The notes under the pieces: model-generated | The model's input: only the letters and a program-made list of their open reading frames with translations | Databases searched by the model: none | Told to the model about the DNA's origin: nothing | Part shown: positions 41,054-51,560 of the stretch, piece by piece | Layout: every line of letters begins with the position of its first letter | Position numbering within the stretch: position 1 is the first letter of the stretch | Position numbers and translations under genes: made by a program | NCBI RefSeq assembly: GCF_000372725.1 | Contig: NW_005196981.1 | Span: 488,191-552,190, forward strand | DNA length: 64,000 nucleotides | DNA from: Emiliania huxleyi CCMP1516 | Lineage: Eukaryota; Haptophyta; Isochrysidales; Noelaerhabdaceae | Direction: 5' to 3'

Positions 41054-42797
41054 TCCCTGTCTATCTAGTGCCCGTCCGTGCATCGACCCGCCATGCATCG
41101 CCCGCCATGCATCGCCCGCCGTCGAGATATACTCTGGCGGATTCGGGTCTTCTTCGTCCTTTAGACGTTTCACCTAGAGCACAAGCAGGGCGACGCGCCC
41201 CACGCCCATCCGCCGGCCGGGTGGGGCTTGCACGTACGTAGCAGCGACTTCGACTGGTCGCGCGTCAGCCCTTTGATGTGAAGCCCGACACGCTATCCCT
41301 CCCAGGCAATCGGCCTGACAAGCTCGAGACCCGAACGAAGGGGCACAAGCAGGCGATGGCTCAGGACGCCCAGCGGGGCGACAGCGGCTGGCTCACCTCC
41401 GAGTACAAGGAGCTGGGCAACCACAGCGGGAAGCCCAACGACCCGGACCACCTCGCTGAATTCCTCCACGGTAACCTTACTCGCCAGCAGTGCATCGACT
41501 GTGGCGCGACGTGGTCGCCACGACGGCTCCGTCCACGTCTCGCAGGAGCAGTACGCCCGCCGATTCGTTGAGCAGTTCCGCGAGAAGCTCATCGATCGCC
41601 TACACGGACCACCGCCCGTCCGACACGCCAACATGCCGCCGTACACGCCCCAGATTGCCGAAAGGGTCAAGGCGCATGCGACAACACCACCGAGCGCGCT
41701 CCCGCCGACATCCACCTCAGCCAGTGCTTCTGCGGCGTCGCGAGCTACCTCGTCACCAACACGCGCTGCGACGGGGCGCTCGCCTTCGGCCTCCTCTGCC
41801 GGTGCATGGCAAAGCCCACCGACGACGTCTTCGAGGAGATGTTCTGTTTCCTCGAGTACTTCCGCCACCATCCCCACATCGGTCTGACCTACGAGCCGAG
41901 CCGGGACGGCGAGCATGAGGGCGACGACCTCATCGCCATGAGCGACGCTAGCTGGGAGACGCGTAAGTCCACGTCCGGGTGGATTGTCCTCATGTGGCAA
42001 GCCACCTTCCGTTCACTGGCGCAGCGTCCAACAGCCCTCCATCGCGCTCTCGTCTTGCCAGTCCGAGATCATGGCTGCCTCCGAGGCGACCAAGGACGTG
42101 TTGAGCTACCGTCGCCTGAAGGCCGAGCTCGAGTCGTACGTCAAGGACGGCGAGATCATCACCCCCCCCGAGGCTCCGCCCACCAAGCAGTACTGCGACA
42201 ACCAGGCCGCTATCGCCTCTGCCTACAACCCCGAGAACCACGGCAAGCTCAAACACGTCGAGCGGCGCCACTTCTTCATCCGCGAAGCCATCGGGGAGGC
42301 CAAGATATGCGTCCCCTTCGTCCGCAGCGATGAGAACCTCGCGGACTACTTCACGAAGCCGCTCAAGCCCCAGCGCTTCTTCGAGCTGCGGAACAAGATC
42401 ATGAACGTCAAGGAGCCTCCTTCCCCCTCCAACGACAGCGGGTCTCCTTGCACGCGCCATGCCGCGCGCCACGCGCACGCGTCGCGCGCCTCCCGAGAGC
42501 CACGGACTCTCCTCATGCATGTTCCATGCCCCATCGAGAGGGACACTTTCCTCTCTATCCATGTGAGTGACTCGACTACGTCGAGGGGGGGGACGTCTGA
42601 ACACACGTGTCCCTCCATTCGCACTCTCCCAGTCCTCCCTGGTCTAGTGCCCGTGTTCTCCGCCCGCCGTGCTCCGCCCGCCGTGCTCCGCCCGCCGTGC
42701 GGATTCGGGTCTTCTTCGTCCTTTAGACGTTTCACCTCGAGCAAGCAGGGCGACGCGCCCCCACGCCCATCCGCCGGCCGGGTGGGGCTTGCACGGC

Positions 42798-43231
42798 TGA
42801 CACTGATCTGACATTTCCCTCTCGTGATTAGATTATTTGTTTCCGCCCCTCTTGTCACAACGAAAACAGAATCAGAAATACGTACGGTGTTAATATTTTT
42901 CACGTCACGATACGTGCACGTCTCTCACTCTCAACAGTCTCAGTCACACCTCACACGTGTTCGTGTATCGTGTGTGCCTTAACTTTTTTTATCTACAGTC
43001 TTTTTCGTTTTGATCAAAATGCTTTTATGCAAATAGCGCTGAGCTGCGCGGCGAGAACGCGCTCTCCCCTCCGCCTCCTGGGTGTCGTTGCGGTCCTGAG
43101 AGACGCCACCGAGCTATAGATAGAGTCCAGCCCGCCGCACGCAAAATCAGCTGAGACCCCCGCCCGCCCCCTTGCCGGCCTGAAGAATTGAACGATCGGC
43201 TGGGCGTAGGGGCTCGTTCGCTGCGGCCGCC
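42798..43231. other. AT-rich intergenic, 3' flank of sulfotransferase
   Basis: Contains CACGTGTTCGTGTATCGTGT and TTTTTTTATC near 42985; no gene. Confidence 0.5.
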
Positions 43232-45813
43232 TCAGTACACGCTCCAGAAGAAGTCCGAGTTTGGTAGCCGCCTGATGAAGCCCGTGGCGCGCTCGACGTC
43301 GCGCGCCGTTCCGTCCCGCTCCTTGAAGCTGTGCAGCTCGGCGTCCCACCGCGCGCGCCACTCGACGGCCGGCTCGGCCTGTGGGGCGTGTCGTGGACGT
43401 GTCGTGGACGCGTGGGATGGGCGCGTCCCCTTCACTCGACGGCCGGCGCGGACCGACTCGGCGGAGGGGCACGCGGCGGTGCAACGCTCCGCTCCCGGCG
43501 ATTTGAGCGGCGTCCAGCACGTGCGCCTACGGTCGCCGCGTGTCGCGCCTGCCGCGCTCGCGTCGCGGGGGGGCGGGCGGGCGGGGGGGGGCTCCGGGCC
43601 GCGGCGCCAGCAAGGCAGCGGCGCCCTGCCCTGCATGTACTTGTGCGGCGCCTGCTCGCCCGGGTCGCTCGTCCAGCGGCGCACGCAGCGGAACTCGAGC
43701 TCGTCGGGCCCAAACTGCGGCCAGAGCGGCCAGCAGCCGACGAGGTCCTTCTCCGGCACGACGTCGCCTGAGTGAGAATGACTAGTACTGAGAATGGTTA
43801 ATTAGACGAAGCCCTTCTCCGGCACGACGTCGCCAGAGCAGTTGACGCACGAGTAACGCGCGCGCTCGTGCGGCTTGTACCAGCTCGCGTGCTCGTCCAC
43901 CACCCATGGCACGCCTTGTCGCGCGCTTACCCGCGATCACCCGTGACTGCCCGAGATGAGGTGTGCCCACCAGCCACGGCACGCCTCCCCCCGACGACAT
44001 GCGGTACGCGCGCTTCAGCCTCGCACCCGCCGCCGCCGCGAGGTCACTCGGCCGCTCCGCCTGCTGCCGCATCGCGCGCTCCTCGAGCGCCGCCCCCTCC
44101 GCGCGCAGCAGCTCCACGCGCTGCGGCAGCGACGCGCCTGGCCCACACGCAAAGAGTGTTCAACAAAGAGGGCAAGAGTGTGGCACACCGCCTCCTCATG
44201 ACTCGGCGCTGCGAGGCCCCGCCGCACCTCGGGCCGCATCTCGGACCGACGCTGTATCTCGGCTGCATCGGACCGCATCTCGGACCGCATCTCGGACCGC
44301 ATCTCGGCCGCATCTCGGCTGCATCTCGCCCGCCGCGCGGCGCCGCTGCTCGAACCGCTCGCGCGCGGTCAGGTACAGCGGCTCGTCGCTAGCGATGCGG
44401 CCGCACAGCCGATAGAGAACCGCCTCCGCCGTCACCGCGTCGCACTGGTCGCGCTCGAACCAGCTGTATTGCGTCGTCGATCCCGCCGGCAGCTCGCACG
44501 GGCCGTAGCCGGCGCAGTCCATCATGCCTGCCGGCCCGCGCGAGTCGCCCTTGCCCTTGCGGGCGCGGAACCCCGCCGCCGCCTTCGCCGTGGCCGCCAT
44601 CCGCTTGCGAATGTACTCGAGCAGCGCTTGCGGCGGGTCGGCCGTGAGCGAGGCGCACGTGCGCGCGCTCCAGCGCCGCGTCGCCTCCCTCGCTGCCGTC
44701 GTCTCCGCCGTGCCGAGCTGGATCCGGTAGAACGGGCGCTGCAGCCCGGCGAGGTCGGCGAGCAGGACGAGGAAGGAGTCGAAGTGCTCCGTCATGCCGA
44801 CCAGGTCAAAGGCGTCCCACATCGCCTGGACGGCGGTGCGGTGGTCGCGCGTGAGCGGCCGCACCGAAGGCCCGCCGTGGCAGGCGAGCGCCATCGACAT
44901 GCGGCTCTGGCAGTCGTGCGGGCTGTTCCAAAAGCAGAGCGGCACGCGCTCGTTGACAAAGTGGCGGTGCCACGAGAGGTGCTGCAGCAGCGGGTGGCGC
45001 AGCAGCGTCACCAGGTTGCAGCGGCAGCCGGCGGCGCGCAGCTTTGAGCGGAGGAGGAGCAGGTCGGGGAGGGTGTACTTGAGGAACTGCTCGTACCTGC
45101 AGGGGCGGCGCAGGGGCGGCGCAGAGACGGCTCGGAGACGGCGCAGCTGAGGTCCGCGTGCAGCGGTGTGTGACGGACTGCTCGCACCCGCCGCCGCCGA
45201 TGTGGATCTCGACGGCGAGCCGCAGCCCGCTCAGCCCGCCCGGCGTGCGCAGCGCCTCGTCGACTCGGTGCGTCACCATCTGGAACTGCACCTTGTTGTA
45301 CCGGTTGACAAACGACACAAAGTCAAACAGGCCGAGCTGCGCGTGCCGCTGCAGCACCGAGCGCAGCGTGGTACCCGCCGTCTTCTCGAGGTGGTGGAAA
45401 AAGAGCACCGAGCAGTTGGGCAGAGGCTGCTGCACCAGCGCGACCGGTGTCGCCGTTGCCGGCGCCGGTGGCGGGAAAGCCGACGGCGGCGGCGAGAGCT
45501 GCGCCTTTGGCGGCGGGCGGGACTGCGGCAGGCGCGAGAGAGGCGGCGTCCCGTGCGGCGCCGTCTTGACAGGCGCAAGTACGGCGACGTCATCGTCGCT
45601 GCCAAGGTGCGTCCCCGCAGGTCTCAGTCCAGCGGGGACTGTCAGGGAGATGCTTTGCAGCGTCGACGAGGGACGGTCGGAATGCTGCGGCGCCGAGAGG
45701 AGGGCGAGGAAGGCGAGGAGGCCGGCAAGCGTGCAGATGCCCCTCCAGGGGCAGCGCGGCTGGCTCAGCCGCTCGTTGATCACTAGGTCGCGTGGTTGCA
45801 TGTGTGTATGCAC
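43232..45813 (-). CDS. Golgi-type sulfotransferase, type II membrane protein
   Basis: Transfers sulfate from PAPS to a carbohydrate, probably in the Golgi lumen. Exon 1 (45813-45188): a short cytoplasmic tail, a signal anchor at residues 24-41 (GICTLAGLLAFLALLSA), a Pro-rich stem, then FFHHLEKTAGTTLRSVL (residues 138-154), the PAPS 5'-phosphate loop. Exon 2 (45096 to about 44339): YEQFLKYTLPDLLLLRS and NLVTLLRHPLLQHLSWHRHF, the 3'-phosphate site, then MTEHFDSFLVLLADLAG. Later exons (44137-43985, 43914-43834, 43767 onward) add a helical part, ERARYSCVNCSGDVVPE with a CxxC pair, and a terminal FIRRLPNSDFFWSVY. Introns 44138-44338, 43915-43984 and 43768-43833 appear to use GC donors and carry direct repeats at their ends. 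The last exon's inner borders are unclear. The acceptor sugar is unknown; haptophytes make abundant sulfated polysaccharides. Confidence 0.8.
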
Positions 45814-45834
45814 ATGTCATGCTTACAGCGAGTT

Positions 45835-45955
45835 TCAGCAGGAAAAAGAATTTTACGACAAAACTCCCTCGCACGACACTGGGCACAGGACTGGGCACGG
45901 GACTGGCTCGCACTGGCACTAACACAGGAAAAAGAATTTTAGCGGAAAAGAAATC
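45835..45955 (-). promoter_or_regulatory. Two TAAAATTCTTTTT motifs upstream of the sulfotransferase
   Basis: On the minus strand GTAAAATTCTTTTTCCTGCT (about 45855) and CTAAAATTCTTTTTCCTGTG (about 45950) lie 40 and 135 bases before the start codon, in the gene's orientation, separated by GGGCACGGGACTGG-type short repeats. They may be promoter elements or the end of a dispersed repeat. Confidence 0.35.
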
Positions 45956-45959
45956 GGGC

Positions 45960-48245
45960 CTCGGCGGCGGGGAGGAGGCGAAAGATGCGGCAGCAACGCT
46001 GCAAGTGCTACACGAGCTGGCGGGAGAGGCCCCGGAGGAGGCCGTCCCCGACGGAGCGGTTCCGGCCGCCCTCCCCCGATTCCTGCGACTAGTGGGAATG
46101 GCGGAGGCGGAGATGGCGGGGGCGCTGCTCGGGATGGAGGGAGGCGCCCTGAGGATGGTGGCTCGGGTGGCCAAGCAGCGGGCGATACAGGTGACACGCC
46201 ACTGGCAAGCGGTGGGGATCCCTCTCGAGTCGCTCGGGACGGAGCGCTTCCCTGCGCTAGCCGCCTGTCATGGGTGCGGCGGCAAATTTCGCACACTGTT
46301 CCACGTGAAGCCGGAAGACGGACCTGCGGCTACGAAGGTGGCTGAGGAGGTGGTTAGCGCCATCCTGGAACGGATTTCTGAACGGGTGGAAGGGGAAGCG
46401 GAGGCCGGAGGAGGGGATGAGGACTCGCCTGTGCCACGCCATGCAGGGGCAGGGGGTGTTTGTGTGCTTTTGTTGTGCAGCCCCTGTGGTCCGTGAGAAG
46501 AGGAGACAAGGAGACGGGGTGGCGGCGAGGGGGGAGCAGCCGTCGCAACAGGCGAGCGCACCCCGAGCCGGGGCGGCACCGGTGGATCGGCCGGCCCCGA
46601 CGCGGATCTTGCCAGGAAGGGCACGAGGCAGCCCGATGAGGTTCGTGCCGGCGGCAGACAGAGCAAGAAAACGGGAGGAGGCAATCCGAGAGGCCGAGAT
46701 GGATCGAGCGGCCGCGGCAGCGGGCGAGAAGGCGGTCCTGGCGGAGCTTAGGGCGATCGGTCTGTCGCTCGCGGCCTGCACCGGCGTTCTCAGGCCGGTG
46801 CAGACGCGGGAAGTGCGGAGCCTGGCAAGACGACTGGTTGGCTCGACGGACCTTCTTGGACAGGTTTTCCGGTGGGAAGGGGAGGACTACCTCGTCAACG
46901 ACATCGCACCGGGACCGACACAGTCGGGGGAGCAGGCGATGAAGGCGTACGCCTGCTGTGTGAAGAGGCGGGTGGCATCGGCGGGCCCGCTATCCGAACA
47001 CAACTCGGCCTTTGATATCCGGTCAGTGAGGGACCGAATCGAGAGGGACCGGGCGAAGGGGGAGGCGACGCGACTACTGCGCAGTCTGCGGCCTGATGCG
47101 GAGCGGGGGGGGGGGGAGAGGGGCCGTCGGCGAATCCGGGCCCTGCCCCCCCCCCCTCAGGAGGGGAGACGAGAGCTAGGCCCCCCCCCCACGAGCGGGG
47201 TGGACGGCCGACGCGTGGAACCACGGCTGCCGGGCTGGAACGGCCGCAGGGGCAGGGGGCATCCCCCGAGGCCCCGCCCCAGGAGTTGCGGCGGCTGGCA
47301 CCGCCACCAGGCCCGCCCCCCCCACCACCGCCTCCGCCACCACCGCTGGAGCGACCGCTGGGTCGAGGGACCGCCCCTGAGGTTCCACACCAGGCGGTGC
47401 GGCCGCCAGTGCCGCCACCGTTTCCGCCACCCACACTGCCACTTCCGCCCCCGCCGCTGGGACGGCTGCAGGGTCGTGGGGCCGCCCCAGCGGCTCCACA
47501 CCAGGCGTTTTGGCCGCGAGGGCCGCCACCGTGCCCGCCGCCTCCGCCTCCACCCCCGCCGCCGGCGGAGCCGCCACCGTATGGTCCCACTCGGAATAAC
47601 CTGGGGGATCCGGAGCCGCCCCGCCGGAGGCTGGACTACCCGGGAGGAGGAGCTGGGGGAGGGGAGTTGCCGCAATACGATAACGGGCCCGCCGGCGAGC
47701 CGGAACCGAGGCCGGAGGGCCCCAGGGGGGGATTGGGGTCAGTTATCGGAGGAGGGGAGAGATGAACTGACGCGACCTCTGCGAGTGGAGTCGGGACGCA
47801 CGAGCTCACCGGGGGGAGACCCGTCGCGGTGGCAGCCGGGCCACCATGATCTTCGACAGGGAGGGCCACGCCTCCCCGAGCTCGATGAGGGGCCAGCGGA
47901 GGGGGGGGGCGCCGAGGACGATAGAGAGGCCGCGGGTGCGGGCGCGACTCGTCGACCAGGGAGAACGGGCCCGTCCTCCCTGGGAGGGGAGGCGACACGA
48001 CCCAATGCCGCCGTCCTCGCCCGGGGAGACCCCGGCCGGGCCGTCGTCGCTCTCGGAGGCTGCGGTACCAGTCGAAGGCGAAGCGGAGTCGAGGCCACAG
48101 CTGAGGAAAAGGCATCAGAAACGACTGCAGAGGCAGTCTGGTACGCCCGGAAGGCGAGCAAGGGACCGGGACGAGCCGAGGGCTCGCCCCGACAGGCAAA
48201 GGAAGGGACTCTGGTCGGGCGAGCGCACATGAGGCGTATCCGTGT
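45960..48245 (+). other. Unidentified open region, Pro-rich toward the end
   Basis: The first part (to about 46420) reads FLRLVGMAEAEMAGALLGME and FPALAACHGCGGKFRTLFHV. A second open stretch follows, with RKREEAIREAEMDRAAAAAG and LLGQVFRWEGEDYLVNDIAP. The last part (about 47280-47760) has long poly-Pro tracts. It is protein-like in more than one frame, with G and C homopolymers along the way. No recognised domain; the CHGCGGKF motif is not enough for a zinc-finger call. It ends next to repeat E and could be either a host gene or part of a mobile element. Confidence 0.35.
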
Positions 48246-48258
48246 ACGTACGTGGAGT

Positions 48259-48503
48259 ACAGTGTGGTGTTCATTAGCTCCGAGTAGAGGGGGCGCGTTC
48301 TGCAGTTAAGGGGAAACCCGGTACACGGAACTAACCCTCGGAGACCCGTGTTTATTTTACGGCCCTCTCCCTGCGAACGCGCACCCCCGGGGCTAGGGCT
48401 CTCTAGCCCGTAACCCGATACCGATCATCCGGCCCGCTGGGTGCGCTCCTCAGCTCCCCGGCCCTGGATGTGAGGTTACCGACTGCACTCCAAGTGCTCC
48501 AAG
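48259..48503 (+). repeat. Dispersed repeat E, full-length copy (SINE-like)
   Basis: About 245 bases: CAGTGTGGTGTTCATTAGCT, GAGTAGAGGGGGCG, AGTTAAGGGGAAACCCGGTA, ACCCGTGTTTA, GGGCTCTCTAGCCCG, CCCTGGATGTGAGGTTACCG and the tail ACTCCAAGTGCTCCAAG. Copies at 53661 and 56869 share both ends; 4986 and 49966 are 5'-truncated; 34588 is inverted. A fixed 3' tail of tandem CTCCAAGTG with variable 5' truncation is typical of retroposed SINEs or LINE ends. I could not identify a clear pol III box A/B. Confidence 0.88.
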
Positions 48504-48588
48504 AGCCGCGCTGGCCGCTGCACAAGGGCGCGGACTGGCACGGACTGGCACACACACCGGCTCACCAAAAGAATTTCCATCCTTTCCT

Positions 48589-48903
48589 TTATTCTTTCGC
48601 CTTTCGGCGCAACTCCGTCCTCCTCGCGGCGTATCCTGGCCCCTCGAGTGTATCGAGCTCCCCTCGCGCAAGGACCACATTTCTGACTCCCACTCCGAGC
48701 ATTTGCCTCCAAGTCATATCGTTGCTCAGGTCCACTCTCTCTTCGAACACTCGTGCCTCTACGGATGATGCCGGCGCTGGGGTCCCCTTCGGGTGCATCG
48801 TGACATCTGACAAATATATTTCCACTGGTTCGTCCTCCTCGGAGTCGTCTTCCCCCGCTGCCTTCCGCTCGGCTCTACGTTCGGTACGTTCGGCGTGGCT
48901 CAC
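48589..48903 (-). CDS. Small acidic ORF of uncertain reality
   Basis: 104 residues MSHAERTERRAERKAAGEDD...ELRRKAKE. It includes DDSEEDEPVEIYLSDVTMH and VDLSNDMTWRQMLGVGVRNV, which look like ordinary protein, and codon use is mixed. No family, no intron evidence. It sits next to repeat E and could be repeat-derived. Confidence 0.35.
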   Translation of the reverse strand: MSHAERTERRAERKAAGEDDSEEDEPVEIYLSDVTMHPKGTPAPASSVEARVFEERVDLSNDMTWRQMLGVGVRNVVLARGELDTLEGPGYAARRTELRRKAKE

Positions 48904-49126
48904 CCTCCATGCCGTGAACAGGCGCTTTATCCACCCTATTCTTTTCCTTGTTCTTTTCGGTTCTTGTTTTTAAAACCCCGCTTCTCTCTCTAGGGGGGGT
49001 GGTCCGTCTCACCAGCTTATTAGCCTGTGCGCGTTATTCTCGCCCATTACTATCTATATTCTTTTGCTTAACAGAGAGCCTCACGACCGCACCCCCCTGT
49101 ATATGACCTACCGCACCCGTACCCGG

Positions 49127-49560
49127 CTACCGCCGCCGCGTGCGACGTACGTGGCGCCGCTGGCCATCCCGGCTGCTGCCGCCGCCCCTCTCGACGCCGC
49201 TCCCCTCGCCGCCGGTATCGACCGCGCCGCCGACGTTGGTCGCGCTGGACGGCAGCGCGTCCCCAGTCTCGCCGTCGCTCTTCTCGCCGTCGCTCGCCTC
49301 GCCGCTGGTATTAGGGGCCGCGCTGCCGGCGCCGAGCGTCACCTGCCTCCACGTCTCTTCCTCTAAGGAGAGGAGAGGCTCGGCGTCCGGGTAGCCGTCG
49401 TACTCGACCGCATCCACACGAGCTGGCCGCCCGAACCTACCTCCCGCCACGTGATGGTGGCCGGCCACCACCCCTGCTCGCCTAGGATCTCGACGTGCGT
49501 GCCTATCTCGATGACAGCGTGCCCGGCCAGCCTCGCCGTCGCGTCCACGCGCAGCCGCTC
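49127..49560 (-). pseudogene. Tudor-like coding fragment in two frames
   Basis: One minus frame reads ARLAGHAVIEIGTHVEILGE + QGWWPATITWREVG and another reads RVDAVEYDGYPDAEPLLSLE + EETWRQVTLG. Together they have the look of a Tudor-like WWxAxI...VxYDGY domain, but a frame change lies between them near 49440. No intron with good borders is evident, so this is probably a decayed host gene fragment. The rest is Ser/Gly/Glu-rich low complexity. Confidence 0.35.
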
Positions 49561-49965
49561 CGCCGCGCCTCCTGCGGCTCCGCGGGCTGCCGCAGCACGT
49601 AGTGTCGGCCGTACTCCGCGCCACCCGCGAGGACGTCAGCCGCTCACCGTCTCGACCGCCGCCTCGATTGGCGGAGGGGCTCGACCCGTCGTTCCGCGAC
49701 CTCCTGGAGTCCCGGTGCGCCGCCCGTCGGTCGACGCCCTCGCCCCTGCGCTCCACCAACGACGCCGTCGCTGTCCTCGCCGACGTGTCCGTGATTCGGG
49801 GCCGCCCATCCCAGGCCGCCCATCTCTCACGCCATTGGATGCAGCCGAGATGCAAAATCCAAAACTGCCGTACCCCCCTGACCCCCCCTCTGGACGCGTC
49901 CACCCTCCGTCCAACATTCGCGATCCCTAAAATACATACATATTTTCGAACGCTCACCCCCCCCT

Positions 49966-50110
49966 AGGGGTCAGGGCTCTCTTGCCCGTAGCCCGATGCC
50001 AATCATCTGGCCCGCTGGGTGCGCTTCTTAGCTCCCCGGCGGCCCTGGATGTGAGGTTAATGACTGCACACTCCAAGTGCTCCAAGAAAAACACTCCAAG
50101 TGCTCCAAGA
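49966..50110 (+). repeat. Dispersed repeat E, 5'-truncated copy with duplicated tail
   Basis: Starts at GGGGTCAGGGCTCTCTTGCC and ends with the tail written twice: CTCCAAGTGCTCCAAG, AAAAA, then CACTCCAAGTGCTCCAAG. Confidence 0.88.
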
Positions 50111-50280
50111 ATAAACTGCGGCAGAAAGAAAAGATCGCTTCTTCATACTTCAAGCCTCCCAGCTCTGTAGGCCTTCCGCATCCACAAGTTATTGAACCGC
50201 CCGAGGGCACGCTTCCTTCAGCTTTGCTGCGCCGCCTGCGAAGGTGATGATCCTCCACTTCAAAGGCATCGGCTCTGTCT

Positions 50281-50694
50281 ATGTACTATGAATCCATGCA
50301 CAGTTACTGGCTAAATCGGGTACTCCGGGACAAGGACTCGGCATCCAAACATGACGGCTCAGCAAGCGAACGACGAAATATGCGACGTCGTTGCCTCCAG
50401 AAGAGCCCCGATTTCAGACGTGTGTACTTGCGCGCACTCAAACTGAGGAATGGCAAACCGGGCTCTTTCGAAGTGACCCCCCTTGAGCGTGGCAAGATTG
50501 TCGCATCGTTCATTGAGCCCCTGCTTCGGCTGACCTCGCAGTCCACGCCGCCGAGATGTCGGACGGTGGGACACGGGCACACGCATCAGGAGATCAGGTG
50601 CCAGACCTGCACAACACCCGCTATTCCTCGGCTCGCTTTGTGGCAAGCGGATACAGGACGACGTGGTTCTAGTCAGGGCTTAGGGGACCCCTAG
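50281..50694 (+). CDS. Unidentified ORF
   Basis: 137 residues MYYESMHSYWLNRVLRDKDS...QGLGDP. The first 85 residues (DFRRVYLRALKLRNGKPGSF, VTPLERGKIVASFIEPLLRL) have balanced composition and are AT-richer than neighbours. No domain recognised; it may be an exon rather than a whole gene. Confidence 0.35.
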   Translation: MYYESMHSYWLNRVLRDKDSASKHDGSASERRNMRRRCLQKSPDFRRVYLRALKLRNGKPGSFEVTPLERGKIVASFIEPLLRLTSQSTPPRCRTVGHGHTHQEIRCQTCTTPAIPRLALWQADTGRRGSSQGLGDP

Positions 50695-50899
50695 GCTTAA
50701 AAGGGTGGGCCCTGGGGCGCCTGCGGCTTAAACGGCTTAAAGCGTTGGGTGCCCGAACCCTCGAACTAGTTCGTGAACTCGAGCCTTTTCTTTTCTCCTC
50801 CCCCCCCCGACCCGCTTCATTCACACCCGCAGGCCGAGGAATACCAGGGAAGTTTGTCTGAACTGCGAACGAACCGCGAACGAACCGCAATATTTATTT

Positions 50900-51106
50900 T
50901 TGGCTCTGCAGGCCTGTATAGTCCCTTGGTTGCCTACTAGAGGCCTAGAGTACGCCGGACGCCTCGGCCGGCTCGGGGAGCCCCCGTCTCCCCCATTCTA
51001 CTCGCCAGTCAGCACGCACGGCGCCCAGGCACCACAGGGCAGCCCTGCTCACAGCGCCTTCATGGAGTACATGCGCAAAAACCACGCCAAGTACGCGAAG
51101 GCGTGA
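50900..51106 (+). CDS. Possible 3'-terminal exon
   Basis: After a CTCTGCAG acceptor at about 50910 the plus strand ends PQGSPAHSAFMEYMRKNHAK + YAKA before a stop at 51106. The last part looks like genuine protein. Upstream exons are not identifiable. Confidence 0.3.
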   Translation: MALQACIVPWLPTRGLEYAGRLGRLGEPPSPPFYSPVSTHGAQAPQGSPAHSAFMEYMRKNHAKYAKA

Positions 51107-51309
51107 GCAAGGAGGCGTCGAGGCTGAGCGCCCCCCCCCCCCCCCTTTTCAATGGTCCGCGGCGGGCGGCGGCGCACCGGGGTAGTCGCGCCCGCAGTCC
51201 GCTAGATTGCAGACTGTCGCGGACCGTCAGAATTGTGCTAGTGCCGCCTGTGTATATGGGCACCTCTCCTGAGATTGAGGGCCAGACCGCGTCCGCACGC
51301 GCGCACGTG

Positions 51310-51560
51310 GCGCAGTTGCGCGAGTTCGTTCGTTCAGCGCGGCTCGTGGCTGAACTGCACGCCGAACGAACGAACTTTTCGCGATGATTTTCTTTTTTCC
51401 TAACTTCGAACGGAGTTCACGAACGTTCGTCCGTTTTCGCAGTTCGCGCCTTCCACAGCCGTGGCGGTCCGTTCAGTTTCGAGGTTCGGGCTGGGCCCCG
51501 CCGGCTGCGTTCGTTCGAGTTCGGAGTTCACGAAATCCGCGCGAACTCGAAAGGCTGGTC
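51310..51560. repeat. Cluster of GTTCG/CGAAC short palindromic repeats
   Basis: GAGTTCGTTCGTTCAGCG, CCGAACGAACGAAC, GGAGTTCACGAACGTTCGTC and others occur within 250 bases; similar GAACGAACCGCGAACGAACC lies at 50867-50888. It may form hairpins; no gene. Confidence 0.6.

Larger units (their letters stand above)
37364..42797 (+). mobile_element. Broken Ty1/copia-like LTR retroelement (fossil), left LTR split by a nested insertion
   Basis: Parts: the left LTR begins at 37364 (ACGTCTGAACACACGTGTCC), is interrupted at about 37405 and resumes at about 41054-41234, ending GTGGGGCTTGCACG. A remnant of the pol region lies at 41280-42420 (the end of the reverse transcriptase and the RNase H part, with the copia-type TRKSTSGW and ADYFTKPL landmarks). 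The right LTR is 42594-42797. The element is broken, with several breaks in the coding remnant, and most of its interior, including gag, protease and integrase, is missing. The two LTRs differ in many places, so the insertion is old. About 3.65 kb of unrelated repeats sits inside the left LTR. Confidence 0.75.

Noticed and set aside
45960-48245. Assigning this region to a retroelement gag or a zinc-knuckle protein
   Set aside because: Only one CxxC pair and no protease, reverse transcriptase or integrase sequence nearby; left as unidentified.
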